Of a stretch of 64,000 nucleotides of DNA, positions 24,480 to 37,250 are shown piece by piece. The stretch lies in contig OY829661.1 in NCBI GenBank assembly GCA_963691815.1, forward strand, positions 806,001-870,000, read 5' to 3'. Below the pieces are notes generated by a model. That model was not told the origin of the DNA. It worked only from the letters and a program-made list of their open reading frames with translations, and ran no database searches. This DNA is from Echiichthys vipera (lineage: Eukaryota; Chordata; Actinopteri; Perciformes; Trachinidae). A program made the position numbers and the translations under genes. Each line of letters opens with the position of its first letter. Position 1 is the first letter of the stretch.

Positions 24480-25331
24480 AAAAGTGTTCCAGATAAATTA
24501 TGGTCTAAAGGACCAACTGATGTGGGACAAGTAAAAGGAGCATTATCAGTGCAAATAAGACCTAAAACTGAGTACGGACCATCTGTGAGACAATATCCAT
24601 TAAAACAAAATGCACAAGAGGGAATAAAACCTGTAATTGAGGTTTAAATTGCTGCAGGAGTAATAATTAGTGCGAAGACTCCCCCTGCAACACTCCTATT
24701 TTTCCAGTAAAAAAGCAAGCACCATCTGAAGAATGGTGCATGGTGCAAGATTTACAAGCAGTAAATAATGCTGTAATTCAAAGCGCTCCGTGTGTTCCTG
24801 ACCCACATACACTGCTAAATACTTTAAGACCAGATGCAAAAGTGTTCACTGTAGTAGATATCAGTAACGCATTCTTTTCGGTGCCAGTAAAAAAAACAAA
24901 CAAAAAAAAAAAAAAAAGGGTCAATTCTGGTTCACCTTCACCTTTGGGGGGAAAAGATACACATATACCAGACTTTCCCAAGACTGAGGGTCCAACTATT
25001 TACTCTCAAGTGATGAGTGCAAGTATGGCTAAATTCCAACCTCCAGGGGGAAGCCAAGTGCTCCTGTATGTAAATTATATTTTACAAGCCTCCCCTGATA
25101 TGGAGACATGTAAAAAGACACTATAGCACTCCTAAAATATTTAGCTGAAGAAGGTCACAAAGCAAGTAAAGAACAAGCTGCAGATGTGAAAAGAACAGAT
25201 AAAATACTTGGGACACAATCTTAGTGCAGGAGGACGAATAATAGTGGAAGACAGAAGAAACTGCAATCCTCCAAGCTCCTAAACTAGTGAAAAAATAAAT
25301 AAATAGATGATGTCAGTATTGTAGAACTTGG
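24480..25331 (+). pseudogene. ERV reverse transcriptase remnant, catalytic box lost
   Basis: This is the polymerase domain that would copy viral RNA into DNA. Visible landmarks are FPVKK near 24700, the MVQDLQAVNNAV motif at 24740-24775 and the first catalytic Asp in FTVVDISNAFFS (Asp codon 24857-24859). An A-rich expansion at 24889-24917 follows and disrupts the palm. The YxDD box is YVNY at 25067-25078, so both metal-binding Asp are replaced. Several frameshifts and stops follow to about 25330. The family call is secure; activity is excluded for this copy. Confidence 0.88.
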
Positions 25332-25727
25332 GTGCCTAACTATGCAGAAATAACTGCACCTTTGAGTAAATTAATGTATGAAGAAGATCTAAAAATGACA
25401 TCCCCATTATGCTGGAATGCAGAGGCTGAAGAAGCATTCTGTAAAATAAAACAAGTTTTGGTATCTAGCACAGCACTAGCATTACCAGATTATGGGAAAC
25501 CTTTTGTGCAAATGGTAGATTGCAGAGGATATTTTGTGACCTTTGTATTAGCTCAACAACATGGAGACAAATCACCGGCTAGACATCTGTCTTGCATGTC
25601 TACTTTGCTGTCACAACCCCATCTGACCATTGAAAGATGTACAACTCTGAATCCTGCTATGTTGTTACCCCTCCTAGAGGATTGTGTACAACATGATTGG
25701 CAGGAACTAGCAAAACAGACAGCTTAA
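25332..25727 (+). pseudogene. ERV reverse transcriptase connection domain remnant
   Basis: A 131-codon open frame includes NYAEITAPLSKLM, LCWNAEAEEAFCKIKQVL and KPFVQMVDCRGYFVTFVL, which correspond to the thumb-to-connection region of class I pol (AP-L--L and A--F--IK-AL patterns). The part after LAQQHGDKSP is shortened and rearranged compared with the family. It ends in a stop just before RNase H. Confidence 0.8.
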
Positions 25728-26222
25728 AGCAGAGCCGATCTGAGAGACCAACCATTACAAAAAGGAGAAGTGATATTTGTAGATGGTTCTTCTAAAAAGA
25801 ATGAACTACGTAAAACCCTGACAGGAGATGCAGCTGTAACTCACCCGACGGTGCTAAAAGCAGAACAGCTGCCGTCACATTATTCAGCACAGGCTGCAGA
25901 ATAAATAGCCCTAATTGGAGTATGTAAATTAATGAAAAACAAAGAAGTAACTATCTATACTGATAGTCAATATACATATGCTACAGTTCATACTTTTGCA
26001 CAATATTGGAAGAACAGAGGCATGAAAACAGGGAAATTAGTAACACATGTTGAACTTTTAACAAATCTATTGAAAGCGGTGCAACTTCCAAAAGCATTAG
26101 CAATATGTAAATGTGCAGCACATACGTCTTGCACAGATAGTGTTTCCCTAAGAAATGCATTTGCAGACGAAACAGCAAAAGCGTCAGCAACAGGTGACAC
26201 AACTGTGTTGACAGTGCAATAA
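25728..26222 (+). pseudogene. ERV RNase H domain remnant
   Basis: RNase H degrades the RNA strand of the RNA-DNA hybrid during reverse transcription. All four acidic residues of the DEDD site can be traced: Asp in FVDGSS (25782-25784), Glu in SAQAAE (25899-25901), Asp in YTDSQY (25962-25964) and Asp in FADETAK (26166-26168). A TAA immediately follows the Glu codon and splits the domain; the rest is open from 25932 to 26222. The conserved His before the last Asp is not clearly placed. It is the best preserved part of pol. Confidence 0.85.
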
Positions 26223-26299
26223 TGCACAACTCTAGATCAAACTACTTTAAAATAAATGTGAGAACAAACTAAAAGAGAAGTTTGGATAAGAAATGGAGC

Positions 26300-27240
26300 A
26301 AAACTACAAGGCAACATGTATATGACTAGAATACAAACCTATCCTACCAAGAAACTTGTATAAATGGGCGGCAATATTGAGCCATGGGTTAACACATGTC
26401 TCAACAGGAGGGATGGTAGGACAGATACACCAACCTATGGATTCAAGTCTTATTTAAAAAGAAAAAAAAAAAAATTCTGTAGAGCATGTCTGACGTGTGC
26501 CAGGCACAATCCACAAGGTAATCTAAGACCGCGTAGAAGAACGTTTCCTACACCTAAATATCCATTCCAAATAATCCACATGGATTTTATAGAATTAAAC
26601 CAAAGTGAAGGAAAAAGTGGGAAAAAGTAGTCCATTCATAATAGATGCTTTGACAAGACATTATTCCCAGGTAAAGGATACCTGAGAAAATCTATAGTGA
26701 TAATGGAACTCATTTTGTAAACCAGATAGTAAAGAAGATTGGGATAATGTGCCATATTGATCTGAAGAATGATTGTGCTTACCAACCACAAAGTGCTGGC
26801 CTAGTAGAAAGAATTAACTGAACGATTAAAATAGTTTAAGAAGTGCATTGAAGAAACAGGAAGACCGTGGACACAATGTTTAGATTTAGTGAAATTATAC
26901 ATAAACATTACCTGTACTTCTGGATTGATACCTTATGAAATGTTCTTTGAAAAACCATATAGACTACCCCAATTTAAAAAAACCAATGGGAAACAGATGA
27001 TGAGGCTAAATTAGCTGATTAGATGAGTTCCATGTTGGAAAAACAAAAACAGAAACAAACTAATGAAAAACCTTTCTGTCCCCCAGCAGGAACTCCACCT
27101 AGTGGAACTGGGAGACTGGGTGTTAATAAGAATCATAAAAAGAAACATTGGTATTCACCTAAGTGTGAAGGGTCGAAGCACGTATTGCTGACAAACCCCA
27201 CAGCAGTAAAAATAGCAGAATGATTAACGTGGATCCATTT
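26300..27240 (+). pseudogene. ERV integrase remnant with shortened core
   Basis: Integrase would insert viral DNA into the host. The end of the HHCC zinc finger is visible as CLTC at 26487-26498. The core has first Asp in IIHMDFIEL (26583-26585), second Asp in IYSDNGTHF (26699-26701) and Glu in LVERIN (26807-26809). The last two are separated by exactly 35 residues, giving the D,D(35)E signature. The first two are only 116 bases apart, a frameshift and roughly 20 residues short of the usual spacing, so the core is deleted. An A-rich run lies at 26456-26474. The C-terminal domain is suggested by LGDWV-like residues near 27110. Confidence 0.85.
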
Positions 27241-27409
27241 AACACACTGCAAAAGGATCATTTTGGTTAAAGACTCCGTTAGGGGAAGTGAGCAAAATCT
27301 GATAATAGGGTTGATTCAGACGTACAGAGGCTGGATAGACCTGAAAGTCAGTGAAGCGTTTATAAGACACCAAACCAAGTAGAGGAGATTTAGCCAAAAT
27401 GATCCAAAG
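27241..27409 (+). other. ERV pol-env junction, no intact frame
   Basis: This short stretch holds the broken C-terminus of integrase and probably the missing start of env. I see no signal peptide or splice acceptor that I would trust. An ATG at 27399 opens a 12-codon frame only. Confidence 0.5.
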
Positions 27410-28879
27410 ATGGTTAGGAGATGCCATTTATTGCTGAGAGACATCTATCTGTTTAATAATAATGATCCTTTGTTCCTAATAAGTCTATGCATATATAAAT
27501 GTAGTGAACAAGGAGTTTTTGCATTTGGAGAACCTACAGTAGCGTATACTCCAGATGAATGGTTCCAGGCGGCAACAGGGGTATCTGGACATAATACCAA
27601 TTGGTTATTAATGGTTGAACAAGCTGCTAACATGTGTAAACAGAATTGTGTAGCGTGTATGAGTCCTAGACCCCTCTTACAAATAATCCCAGCTATAATT
27701 CCCCAAATATGTGTAGCTGACATAATGAATAACACAAATCCTAGGGAAAATTGTAGATACTGGGATTCTATTTTCCCGATCACTGCGATCGACCTTAAGA
27801 AAGTAATGTTTTCTAAAAAAGTAGCACCAGGCAACTTTACATGTATAAACATGACAGAAGGAGAAAAACGACTAGGCAATCTCTCAAAAGAATGGTGTGA
27901 AGTAATTGTTCCCGTAGATGGACAATATAAACCTGTGTCAAGAAGCGACATCTGATGGTGCAGTGGTGACAAGAGATTGTTTAATAATTTACCGGGAGAT
28001 GTGACGGTATACTGTGCTCTCATAACATTGCTCTTGCCAATATCTATTCATCCTATGTCTGCTGCAGATTTAGCAGCTAATGGATCCAGTTTAATGCCTG
28101 AACAGTGGCAACGTGTGAAAAGATCTGCAAAATGGATAGATGTAAGAGATCCAACATACATTGATGATATAGGTGTTCCAGGAGGGGTGCAAGAGGAATA
28201 TAAAGAAGCCAATCAGATATCTAATGGTTTTGAATCTATTTTTTGCTTGTGTTGTACAGTTAACAAGAACGTTGACAGAATCAATTACATCCACTACAAT
28301 GTGCAAAAGCTAGGTTATTGGACACAAAGTGGGTTCGAAGCAGTTCATGATCAATTAGCTGCAACTTCCCTAATGGCATTCCAAAACCGAATAGCCCTGA
28401 ACATGCTATTGGCCGAGAAAGGAGGGGTATGTGCAATGTTCGGTGAACAGTGCTGCACTTAAATCCCTAACAACACTGCTGCTGATGGCAACCTCACCAA
28501 GGCAATAGCAGGGCTCCGTACGCTCAACAGTAAGATGAAGGAGCATTCTGGAGTCTCTACCACTATGTGGGACTCCTGGATAGATGCTTTTGGGAAGTAT
28601 AGAACTTTGGTGTCCTCTATCCTAGTCTCAATAGCAGTTTTTGCTGCAGTTTTAACCTTGTGTGGATGCGGTTGTGTTTCCTGTATGTGTGCTTTGCTTA
28701 ACCGTCTCATTACTACAGCTATTTCACCCATGGAGAACAAAATGGAGCAGCTGTATCCTTTGCTTGGCAGCGATCCCCAAAGTGATGATGAAAGCAAAGA
28801 TGACGACAACCAGGAAACCCCTTTTGATTTGACTGAACTGTGTCTTGATCCAACCAACTATGACTCTGACATGTATTAA
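27410..28879 (+). pseudogene. env: ERV env, single frame with two stops
   Basis: Env would be the surface and membrane-fusion protein. One frame runs about 490 codons from ATG 27410 to TAA 28877-28879, interrupted only by TGA at 27953-27955 and TAA at 28460-28462. Surface-unit features are CVACMSPRPLL-like cysteines and several N-glycosylation sites. A furin-type site RVKR is at 28112-28123. The transmembrane unit has CX6CC starting at 28430, directly followed by the second stop. A hydrophobic anchor LVSSILVSIAVFAAVL is followed by a Cys-rich stretch and an acidic tail (SDDESKDDD). The surface part is short and lacks an obvious signal peptide, so its start is probably deleted. Confidence 0.88.
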
Positions 28880-29002
28880 GAAACTTCTGACTGTAAATGT
28901 ATTTTGTGCTCATGAAAATGACCTTACAGCTGAAAATCAAACACGTGGCTGACTGAAAGTGATATGAGAATTTGAACAAATATGTGATAAACAGGAGGGA
29001 AA
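28880..29002 (+). promoter_or_regulatory. ERV 3' noncoding region with polypurine tract
   Basis: Noncoding sequence after env ends in AGGAGGGAAA (28993-29002), directly against the 3' LTR. It is the purine-rich primer for plus-strand synthesis and its position fixes the LTR start. Confidence 0.85.
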
Positions 29003-29435
29003 TGTTGGAATAAATGTGCATAAAGTAATCTCATATTTACTCAAATTGCCTTTACATTTTAACTAACATTACTTGGGGTGTGTGTATAGCCAAGTTGTGC
29101 AGAGGTGCTTTGCAGGTCAAGGAAATCAGATAAGCCTGATTGTTAATGTGTCACCAAAAGGGGGGTCTGTGGAAACACAGACCCTGCTCAACTGATCAAG
29201 GACAGGATATGTCTTGAGTTGCAGCTATGTGACCCTCACCTTAAGAATGGTAATTCATTGTATACATTGTAACCACCAAAAGCCAATAAAATGAAGGGGT
29301 CCGGCAGAGATTACCTCAGAGCGGTAGGAGACTGTAGCTGAACACATCTCTGTCCGTTCTCCTTGCAAGTAAAATAACTCTTGTCTTTCTCTCTTTTGTT
29401 AAGTTTTGGGTGTTTTAGGTTGCTTAAACCTGACA
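29003..29435 (+). repeat. ERV 3' long terminal repeat (433 bp)
   Basis: It has the same length as the 5' LTR and I found no base difference from it (offset 7,068 bp). AATAAA is at 29285-29290. Identity of the two LTRs indicates recent integration or recent gene conversion. Confidence 0.96.
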
Positions 29436-29440
29436 ATGAC
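29436..29440 (+). repeat. ERV target site duplication, right copy (ATGAC)
   Basis: ATGAC follows the terminal CA of the 3' LTR and satellite sequence TCAACATTC resumes exactly where it stopped on the left. Confidence 0.93.
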
Positions 29441-32110
29441 TCAACATTCTAAAACTTTAAATTAACATTCTTGAACTATGATTTACCATTCCAATATTGT
29501 TACTTAACATTCTAGAACTTTGACTTAACATTCTAGAACTTTGACTAAACATTCTAGAACTTTGACTTAACATTCTAAAACTTTAAATTAACATTCTTGA
29601 ACTATGATTTACCATTCCAATATTGTTACTTAACATTCTAGAACTTTGACTTAACATTCTAGAACTTTGACTTAACATTCTAGAACTGTGATTTAACATT
29701 CTAGAATTGTTACTTAACATTCTAGAACTTTGACTTAACCTTATAGAATTGTCATTTAACATTCTTGAACCGACATTGTCTGGAAACCAATGTCCCTTGA
29801 TGACCTACCAAGATCATATTAATATGAACTCAAGTGAAAAGCATAATGCAGGATCAAAGTAATATGTTTGTGTGCACTTAACATACCAGGTGTGTTACTT
29901 AAAATTTGAGAATTGTAACTTAACATTCTATAACTTTGACTTAACATTCTAGAATTGTGATTTAACATTCTAGAATTGTGAATTAACATTTCTGAACTGA
30001 CCTTCTCTGGAAACCCATGTCCCATGATGTCCTCCCAAGATCAGATTAATATGAACTCTAGTGAATAGCATAATGCAGGATCATTAGAATATGTTAATGT
30101 GCATTTAACATACTAGGTATGTGACTTGAACCAGGATCAACATTCTAAAACTTTAAATTAACATTCTAAAACTATGATTTACCATTCCAATATTGTTACT
30201 TAACATTCTAGAACTTTGCATAACATTTTAGATTTGTGATTCAACATTCTAGAATTGTTACTTAACATTCTATAACTTTGACTTAACATTCTAGAACTGT
30301 GAATTAACATTCTAGAATCGTTACTTAACATTCTAGAACTTTAACTTAACATTCTAGAACTTTGACTTAAAATTCTAGAACTGTGAATTAACATTCCTGA
30401 ACTGACCTTCTCTGGAAACCCATGTCCCATGATGTCCTCCCAAGATCAGATTAATATGAACTCTAGTGAATAGCATAAAGCAGGATCATTAGAATATGTT
30501 AATGTGCACTTAACATTCTAGGTATGTTACTTGAACTATGACTCAACATTCTAAAACTTTAAATTAACATTCTTGAACTATGATTTACCATTCCAATATT
30601 GTTACTTAACATTCTAGAACTGTGATTTAACATTCTAGAATTGTTACTTAACATTCTAGAACTTTGACTTAACATGCTAGAATTGTTACTTAACATTCTA
30701 CAACTTTGACTTAACATTCTAGAACTGTTATTTAACATGCTTGAATTGTTACTTAACATTCTAGAACTTTGGCTTAACATTCTAAAACTGTAAATTAACA
30801 TTCTAGATTAAACTTAACATTTTAGAACTTTGACTAAACATTCTAGAATTGTGACTTAAATTCTAGAACTTTTATTTAACATTCTGTAGTTGTTACTTTA
30901 CATTCTAGAACTTTAACTTTAAATTCTATAACTTTGACTTAACATTCTGGAAATGTGACTTACATTCTAGAACTTTGACTTAACCTTCTAGAATTGTCAT
31001 TTAACATTCTTGAACCGACATTGTCTGGAAACCAATGTCCCTTGATGACCTGCCAAGATCAGATTAATATGAACTCTAGTGAATAGCATAATGCAGGATC
31101 ATTAGAATATGTTAATGTGCACTTAACATACTAGATATGTGACTTGAACTATGACTCAACATTCTAAAACTTTAAATTAACATTCTTGAACTATGATTTA
31201 CCATTCCAATATTGTTACTTAACATCCTAGAACTTTGACTTAACATTCTAGAACTTTGACTAAACATTCTAGAACTTTGACTTAACATTCTAGAACTGTG
31301 ATTTAACATTCTAGAATTGTTACTTAACATTCTAGAACTTTGACTTAACCTTATAGAATTGTCATTTAACATTGTTGAACCAACATTGTCTTTAAACCAA
31401 TGTCCCTTGATGACCTGCCAAGATCAGATTAATATGAACTCTAGTGAATAGCATAATGCAGGATCATTAGAATATGTTAATGTGCACTTAACATACTAGA
31501 TATGTGACTTGAAATATGACTCAACATTCTAAAACTTTAAATTAACATTCTTGAACTATGATTTACCATTCCAATATTGTTACTTAACATCCTAGAACTT
31601 TGACTTAACATTCTAGAACTTTGACTAAACATTCTAGAACTTTGACTTAACATTCTAGAACTGTGATTTAACATTCTAGAATTGTTACTTAACATTCTAG
31701 AACTTTGACTTAACCTTATAGAATTGTCATTTAACATTCTTGAACCAACATTGTCTGGAAACCAATTTCCCTTGATGACCTACCAAGATCATATTAATAT
31801 GAACTCTAGTGAAAAGCATAATGCAGGATCAAAGTAATATGTTTGTGTGCACTTAACATACCAGGTGTGTGACTTAAAATTTGAGAATTGTAACTTAACA
31901 TTCTATAACTTTGACTTAACATTCTAGAATTGGGATTTAACATTCTAGAACTTTGACTTAACATTCTATAATTGTGATTTAACATTCTAGAACTTTGACT
32001 TAACATTCTATAATTGTGATTTAACATTCTAGAACTTTGACTTAACATTCTAGAATTGTAAATTAACATTCTTGAACCGACATTGTCTGGAAACCAATGT
32101 CCCTTGATGA
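29441..32110. repeat. 5,140-bp duplicon, unit 1, right part
   Basis: It continues the unit broken by the ERV and matches 34581-37250 at an offset of 5,140 bp. I saw only three substitutions, at 31374, 31392 and 31393. It contains two tandem 365-bp units (landmarks at 31172 and 31537). Confidence 0.88.
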
Positions 32111-35100
32111 CCTGCCAAGATCAGATTAATATGAACTCTAGTGAATAGCATAATGCAGGATCATTAGAATATGTTAATGTCCACTTAACATACTAGGTAT
32201 GTGACTTGAACCAGGATCAACATTCTAAAACTTTAAATTAACATTCTAAAACTATGATTTACCATTCCAATATTGTTACTTAACATTCTAGAACTTTGCA
32301 TAACATTATAGAACTGTGAATTAACATTATAGAATCGTTACTTAACATTCTAGAACTTTGACTTAACATTCTAGAACTGTGAATTAACATTATAGAATCG
32401 TTACTTAACATTCTAGAACTTTAACTTAACATTCTAGAACTTTGACTTAACATTCTAGAACTGTGAATTAACATTCCTGAACTGACCTTCTCTGGAAACC
32501 CATGTCCCATGATGTCCTCCCAAGATCAGATTAATATGAACTCTAGTGAATACCATAATGCAGGATCATTAGAATATGTTAATGTGTACTTAACATACTA
32601 GGTATGTGAATTGAACTATGACTCAACATTTTAAAACTTTAAATTAACATTCTTGAACTATGATTTACCATTCCAATATTGTTACTTAACATTCTAGGAC
32701 TTTGACTTAACATTCTAGAACTTTGACTAAACATTCTAGAACTTTGACTTAACATTCTAGAACTGTGATTTAACATTCTAGAATTGTTAATTAACAGTCT
32801 AGAACTGTGAATTAACATTCTAGAATCGTTACTTAACATTCTAGAACTTTAACTTAACATTCTAGAACTTTGACTTAACATTCTAGAACTGTGAATTAAC
32901 ATTCCTGAACTGACCTTCTCTGGAAACCCATGTCCCATGATGTCCTCCTAAGATCAGATTAATATGAACTCTAGTGAATAGCATAATGCAGGATCATTAG
33001 AATATGTTAATGTGCACTTAACATACTAGGTATGTGACTTGAACTATGACTCAACATTCTAAAACTTTAAATTAACATTCTTGAACTATGATTTACCATT
33101 CCAATATTGTTACTTAACATTCTAGAACTTTGACTTAACATTCTAGAACTTTGACTAAACATTCTAGAACTTTGACTTAACATTCTAAAACTTTAAATTA
33201 ACATTCTTGAACTATGATTTACCATTCCAATATTGTTACTTAACATTCTAGAACTTTGACTTAACATTCTAGAACTTTGACTTAACATTCTAGAACTGTG
33301 ATTTAACATTCTAGAATTGTTACTTAACATTCTAGAACTTTGACTTAACCTTATAGAATTGTCATTTAACATTCTTGAACCGACATTGTCTGGAAACCAA
33401 TGTCCCTTGATGACCTACCAAGATCATATTAATATGAACTCAAGTGAAAAGCATAATGCAGGATCAAAGTAATATGTTTGTGTGCACTTAACATACCAGG
33501 TGTGTTACTTAAAATTTGAGAATTGTAACTTAACATTCTATAACTTTGACTTAACATTCTAGAATTGTGATTTAACATTCTAGAATTGTGAATTAACATT
33601 TCTGAACTGACCTTCTCTGGAAACCCATGTCCCATGATGTCCTCCCAAGATCAGATTAATATGAACTCTAGTGAATAGCATAATGCAGGATCATTAGAAT
33701 ATGTTAATGTGCATTTAACATACTAGGTATGTGACTTGAACCAGGATCAACATTCTAAAACTTTAAATTAACATTCTAAAACTATGATTTACCATTCCAA
33801 TATTGTTACTTAACATTCTAGAACTTTGCATAACATTATAGAACTGTGAATTAACATTATAGAATCGTTACTTAACATTCTAGAACTTTGACTTAACATT
33901 CTAGAACTGTGAATTAACATTATAGAATCGTTACTTAACATTCTAGAACTTTAACTTAACATTCTAGAACTTTGACTTAACATTCTAGAACTGTGAATTA
34001 ACATTCCTGAACTGACCTTCTCTGGAAACCCATGTCCCATGATGTCCTCCCAAGATCAGATTAATATGAACTCTAGTGAATACCATAATGCAGGATCATT
34101 AGAATATGTTAATGTGTACTTAACATACTAGGTATGTGAATTGAACTATGACTCAACATTTTAAAACTTTAAATTAACATTCTTGAACTATGATTTACCA
34201 TTCCAATATTGTTACTTAACATTCTAGGACTTTGACTTAACATTCTAGAACTTTGACTAAACATTCTAGAACTTTGACTTAACATTCTAGAACTGTGATT
34301 TAACATTCTAGAATTGTTAATTAACAGTCTAGAACTGTGAATTAACATTCTAGAATCGTTACTTAACATTCTAGAACTTTAACTTAACATTCTAGAACTT
34401 TGACTTAACATTCTAGAACTGTGAATTAACATTCCTGAACTGACCTTCTCTGGAAACCCATGTCCCATGATGTCCTCCTAAGATCAGATTAATATGAACT
34501 CTAGTGAATAGCATAATGCAGGATCATTAGAATATGTTAATGTGCACTTAACATACTAGGTATGTGACTTGAACTATGACTCAACATTCTAAAACTTTAA
34601 ATTAACATTCTTGAACTATGATTTACCATTCCAATATTGTTACTTAACATTCTAGAACTTTGACTTAACATTCTAGAACTTTGACTAAACATTCTAGAAC
34701 TTTGACTTAACATTCTAAAACTTTAAATTAACATTCTTGAACTATGATTTACCATTCCAATATTGTTACTTAACATTCTAGAACTTTGACTTAACATTCT
34801 AGAACTTTGACTTAACATTCTAGAACTGTGATTTAACATTCTAGAATTGTTACTTAACATTCTAGAACTTTGACTTAACCTTATAGAATTGTCATTTAAC
34901 ATTCTTGAACCGACATTGTCTGGAAACCAATGTCCCTTGATGACCTACCAAGATCATATTAATATGAACTCAAGTGAAAAGCATAATGCAGGATCAAAGT
35001 AATATGTTTGTGTGCACTTAACATACCAGGTGTGTTACTTAAAATTTGAGAATTGTAACTTAACATTCTATAACTTTGACTTAACATTCTAGAATTGTGA

Positions 35101-37250
35101 TTTAACATTCTAGAATTGTGAATTAACATTTCTGAACTGACCTTCTCTGGAAACCCATGTCCCATGATGTCCTCCCAAGATCAGATTAATATGAACTCTA
35201 GTGAATAGCATAATGCAGGATCATTAGAATATGTTAATGTGCATTTAACATACTAGGTATGTGACTTGAACCAGGATCAACATTCTAAAACTTTAAATTA
35301 ACATTCTAAAACTATGATTTACCATTCCAATATTGTTACTTAACATTCTAGAACTTTGCATAACATTTTAGATTTGTGATTCAACATTCTAGAATTGTTA
35401 CTTAACATTCTATAACTTTGACTTAACATTCTAGAACTGTGAATTAACATTCTAGAATCGTTACTTAACATTCTAGAACTTTAACTTAACATTCTAGAAC
35501 TTTGACTTAAAATTCTAGAACTGTGAATTAACATTCCTGAACTGACCTTCTCTGGAAACCCATGTCCCATGATGTCCTCCCAAGATCAGATTAATATGAA
35601 CTCTAGTGAATAGCATAAAGCAGGATCATTAGAATATGTTAATGTGCACTTAACATTCTAGGTATGTTACTTGAACTATGACTCAACATTCTAAAACTTT
35701 AAATTAACATTCTTGAACTATGATTTACCATTCCAATATTGTTACTTAACATTCTAGAACTGTGATTTAACATTCTAGAATTGTTACTTAACATTCTAGA
35801 ACTTTGACTTAACATGCTAGAATTGTTACTTAACATTCTACAACTTTGACTTAACATTCTAGAACTGTTATTTAACATGCTTGAATTGTTACTTAACATT
35901 CTAGAACTTTGGCTTAACATTCTAAAACTGTAAATTAACATTCTAGATTAAACTTAACATTTTAGAACTTTGACTAAACATTCTAGAATTGTGACTTAAA
36001 TTCTAGAACTTTTATTTAACATTCTGTAGTTGTTACTTTACATTCTAGAACTTTAACTTTAAATTCTATAACTTTGACTTAACATTCTGGAAATGTGACT
36101 TACATTCTAGAACTTTGACTTAACCTTCTAGAATTGTCATTTAACATTCTTGAACCGACATTGTCTGGAAACCAATGTCCCTTGATGACCTGCCAAGATC
36201 AGATTAATATGAACTCTAGTGAATAGCATAATGCAGGATCATTAGAATATGTTAATGTGCACTTAACATACTAGATATGTGACTTGAACTATGACTCAAC
36301 ATTCTAAAACTTTAAATTAACATTCTTGAACTATGATTTACCATTCCAATATTGTTACTTAACATCCTAGAACTTTGACTTAACATTCTAGAACTTTGAC
36401 TAAACATTCTAGAACTTTGACTTAACATTCTAGAACTGTGATTTAACATTCTAGAATTGTTACTTAACATTCTAGAACTTTGACTTAACCTTATAGAATT
36501 GTCATTTAACATTCTTGAACCAACATTGTCTGGAAACCAATGTCCCTTGATGACCTGCCAAGATCAGATTAATATGAACTCTAGTGAATAGCATAATGCA
36601 GGATCATTAGAATATGTTAATGTGCACTTAACATACTAGATATGTGACTTGAAATATGACTCAACATTCTAAAACTTTAAATTAACATTCTTGAACTATG
36701 ATTTACCATTCCAATATTGTTACTTAACATCCTAGAACTTTGACTTAACATTCTAGAACTTTGACTAAACATTCTAGAACTTTGACTTAACATTCTAGAA
36801 CTGTGATTTAACATTCTAGAATTGTTACTTAACATTCTAGAACTTTGACTTAACCTTATAGAATTGTCATTTAACATTCTTGAACCAACATTGTCTGGAA
36901 ACCAATTTCCCTTGATGACCTACCAAGATCATATTAATATGAACTCTAGTGAAAAGCATAATGCAGGATCAAAGTAATATGTTTGTGTGCACTTAACATA
37001 CCAGGTGTGTGACTTAAAATTTGAGAATTGTAACTTAACATTCTATAACTTTGACTTAACATTCTAGAATTGGGATTTAACATTCTAGAACTTTGACTTA
37101 ACATTCTATAATTGTGATTTAACATTCTAGAACTTTGACTTAACATTCTATAATTGTGATTTAACATTCTAGAACTTTGACTTAACATTCTAGAATTGTA
37201 AATTAACATTCTTGAACCGACATTGTCTGGAAACCAATGTCCCTTGATGA
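32111..37250. repeat. 5,140-bp duplicon, unit 2 (no ERV)
   Basis: This is a second tandem copy of the unit. The position that corresponds to the ERV insertion, 34576-34580, is an uninterrupted ATGAC followed by TCAACATTC. The left junction near 32,095-32,115 is a chimeric spacer, type A on its left and type B on its right. Confidence 0.88.

Larger units (their letters stand above)
21935..29435 (+). mobile_element. Endogenous retrovirus, full length, defective, class I-like
   Basis: A 7,501-bp proviral structure is flanked by ATGAC. In order it has a 433-bp 5' LTR, a tRNA-Tyr-type primer binding site, a leader with a candidate splice donor, degraded gag, protease, reverse transcriptase, RNase H, integrase, env, a polypurine tract and a 3' LTR. 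The env transmembrane unit has CX6CC, and the RNase H and integrase look gamma/epsilon-like, so I place it among class I-like fish ERVs. The LTRs are identical by eye, which marks a recent insertion. The coding region is nonetheless full of stops, frameshifts, A-run expansions and a nested LINE fragment. I see no evidence that it could replicate on its own. Confidence 0.95.

Noticed and set aside
27445..28023. 192-aa antisense frame opposite env
   Set aside because: It is the shadow of the env frame on the other strand, has no recognisable domain and no start context.
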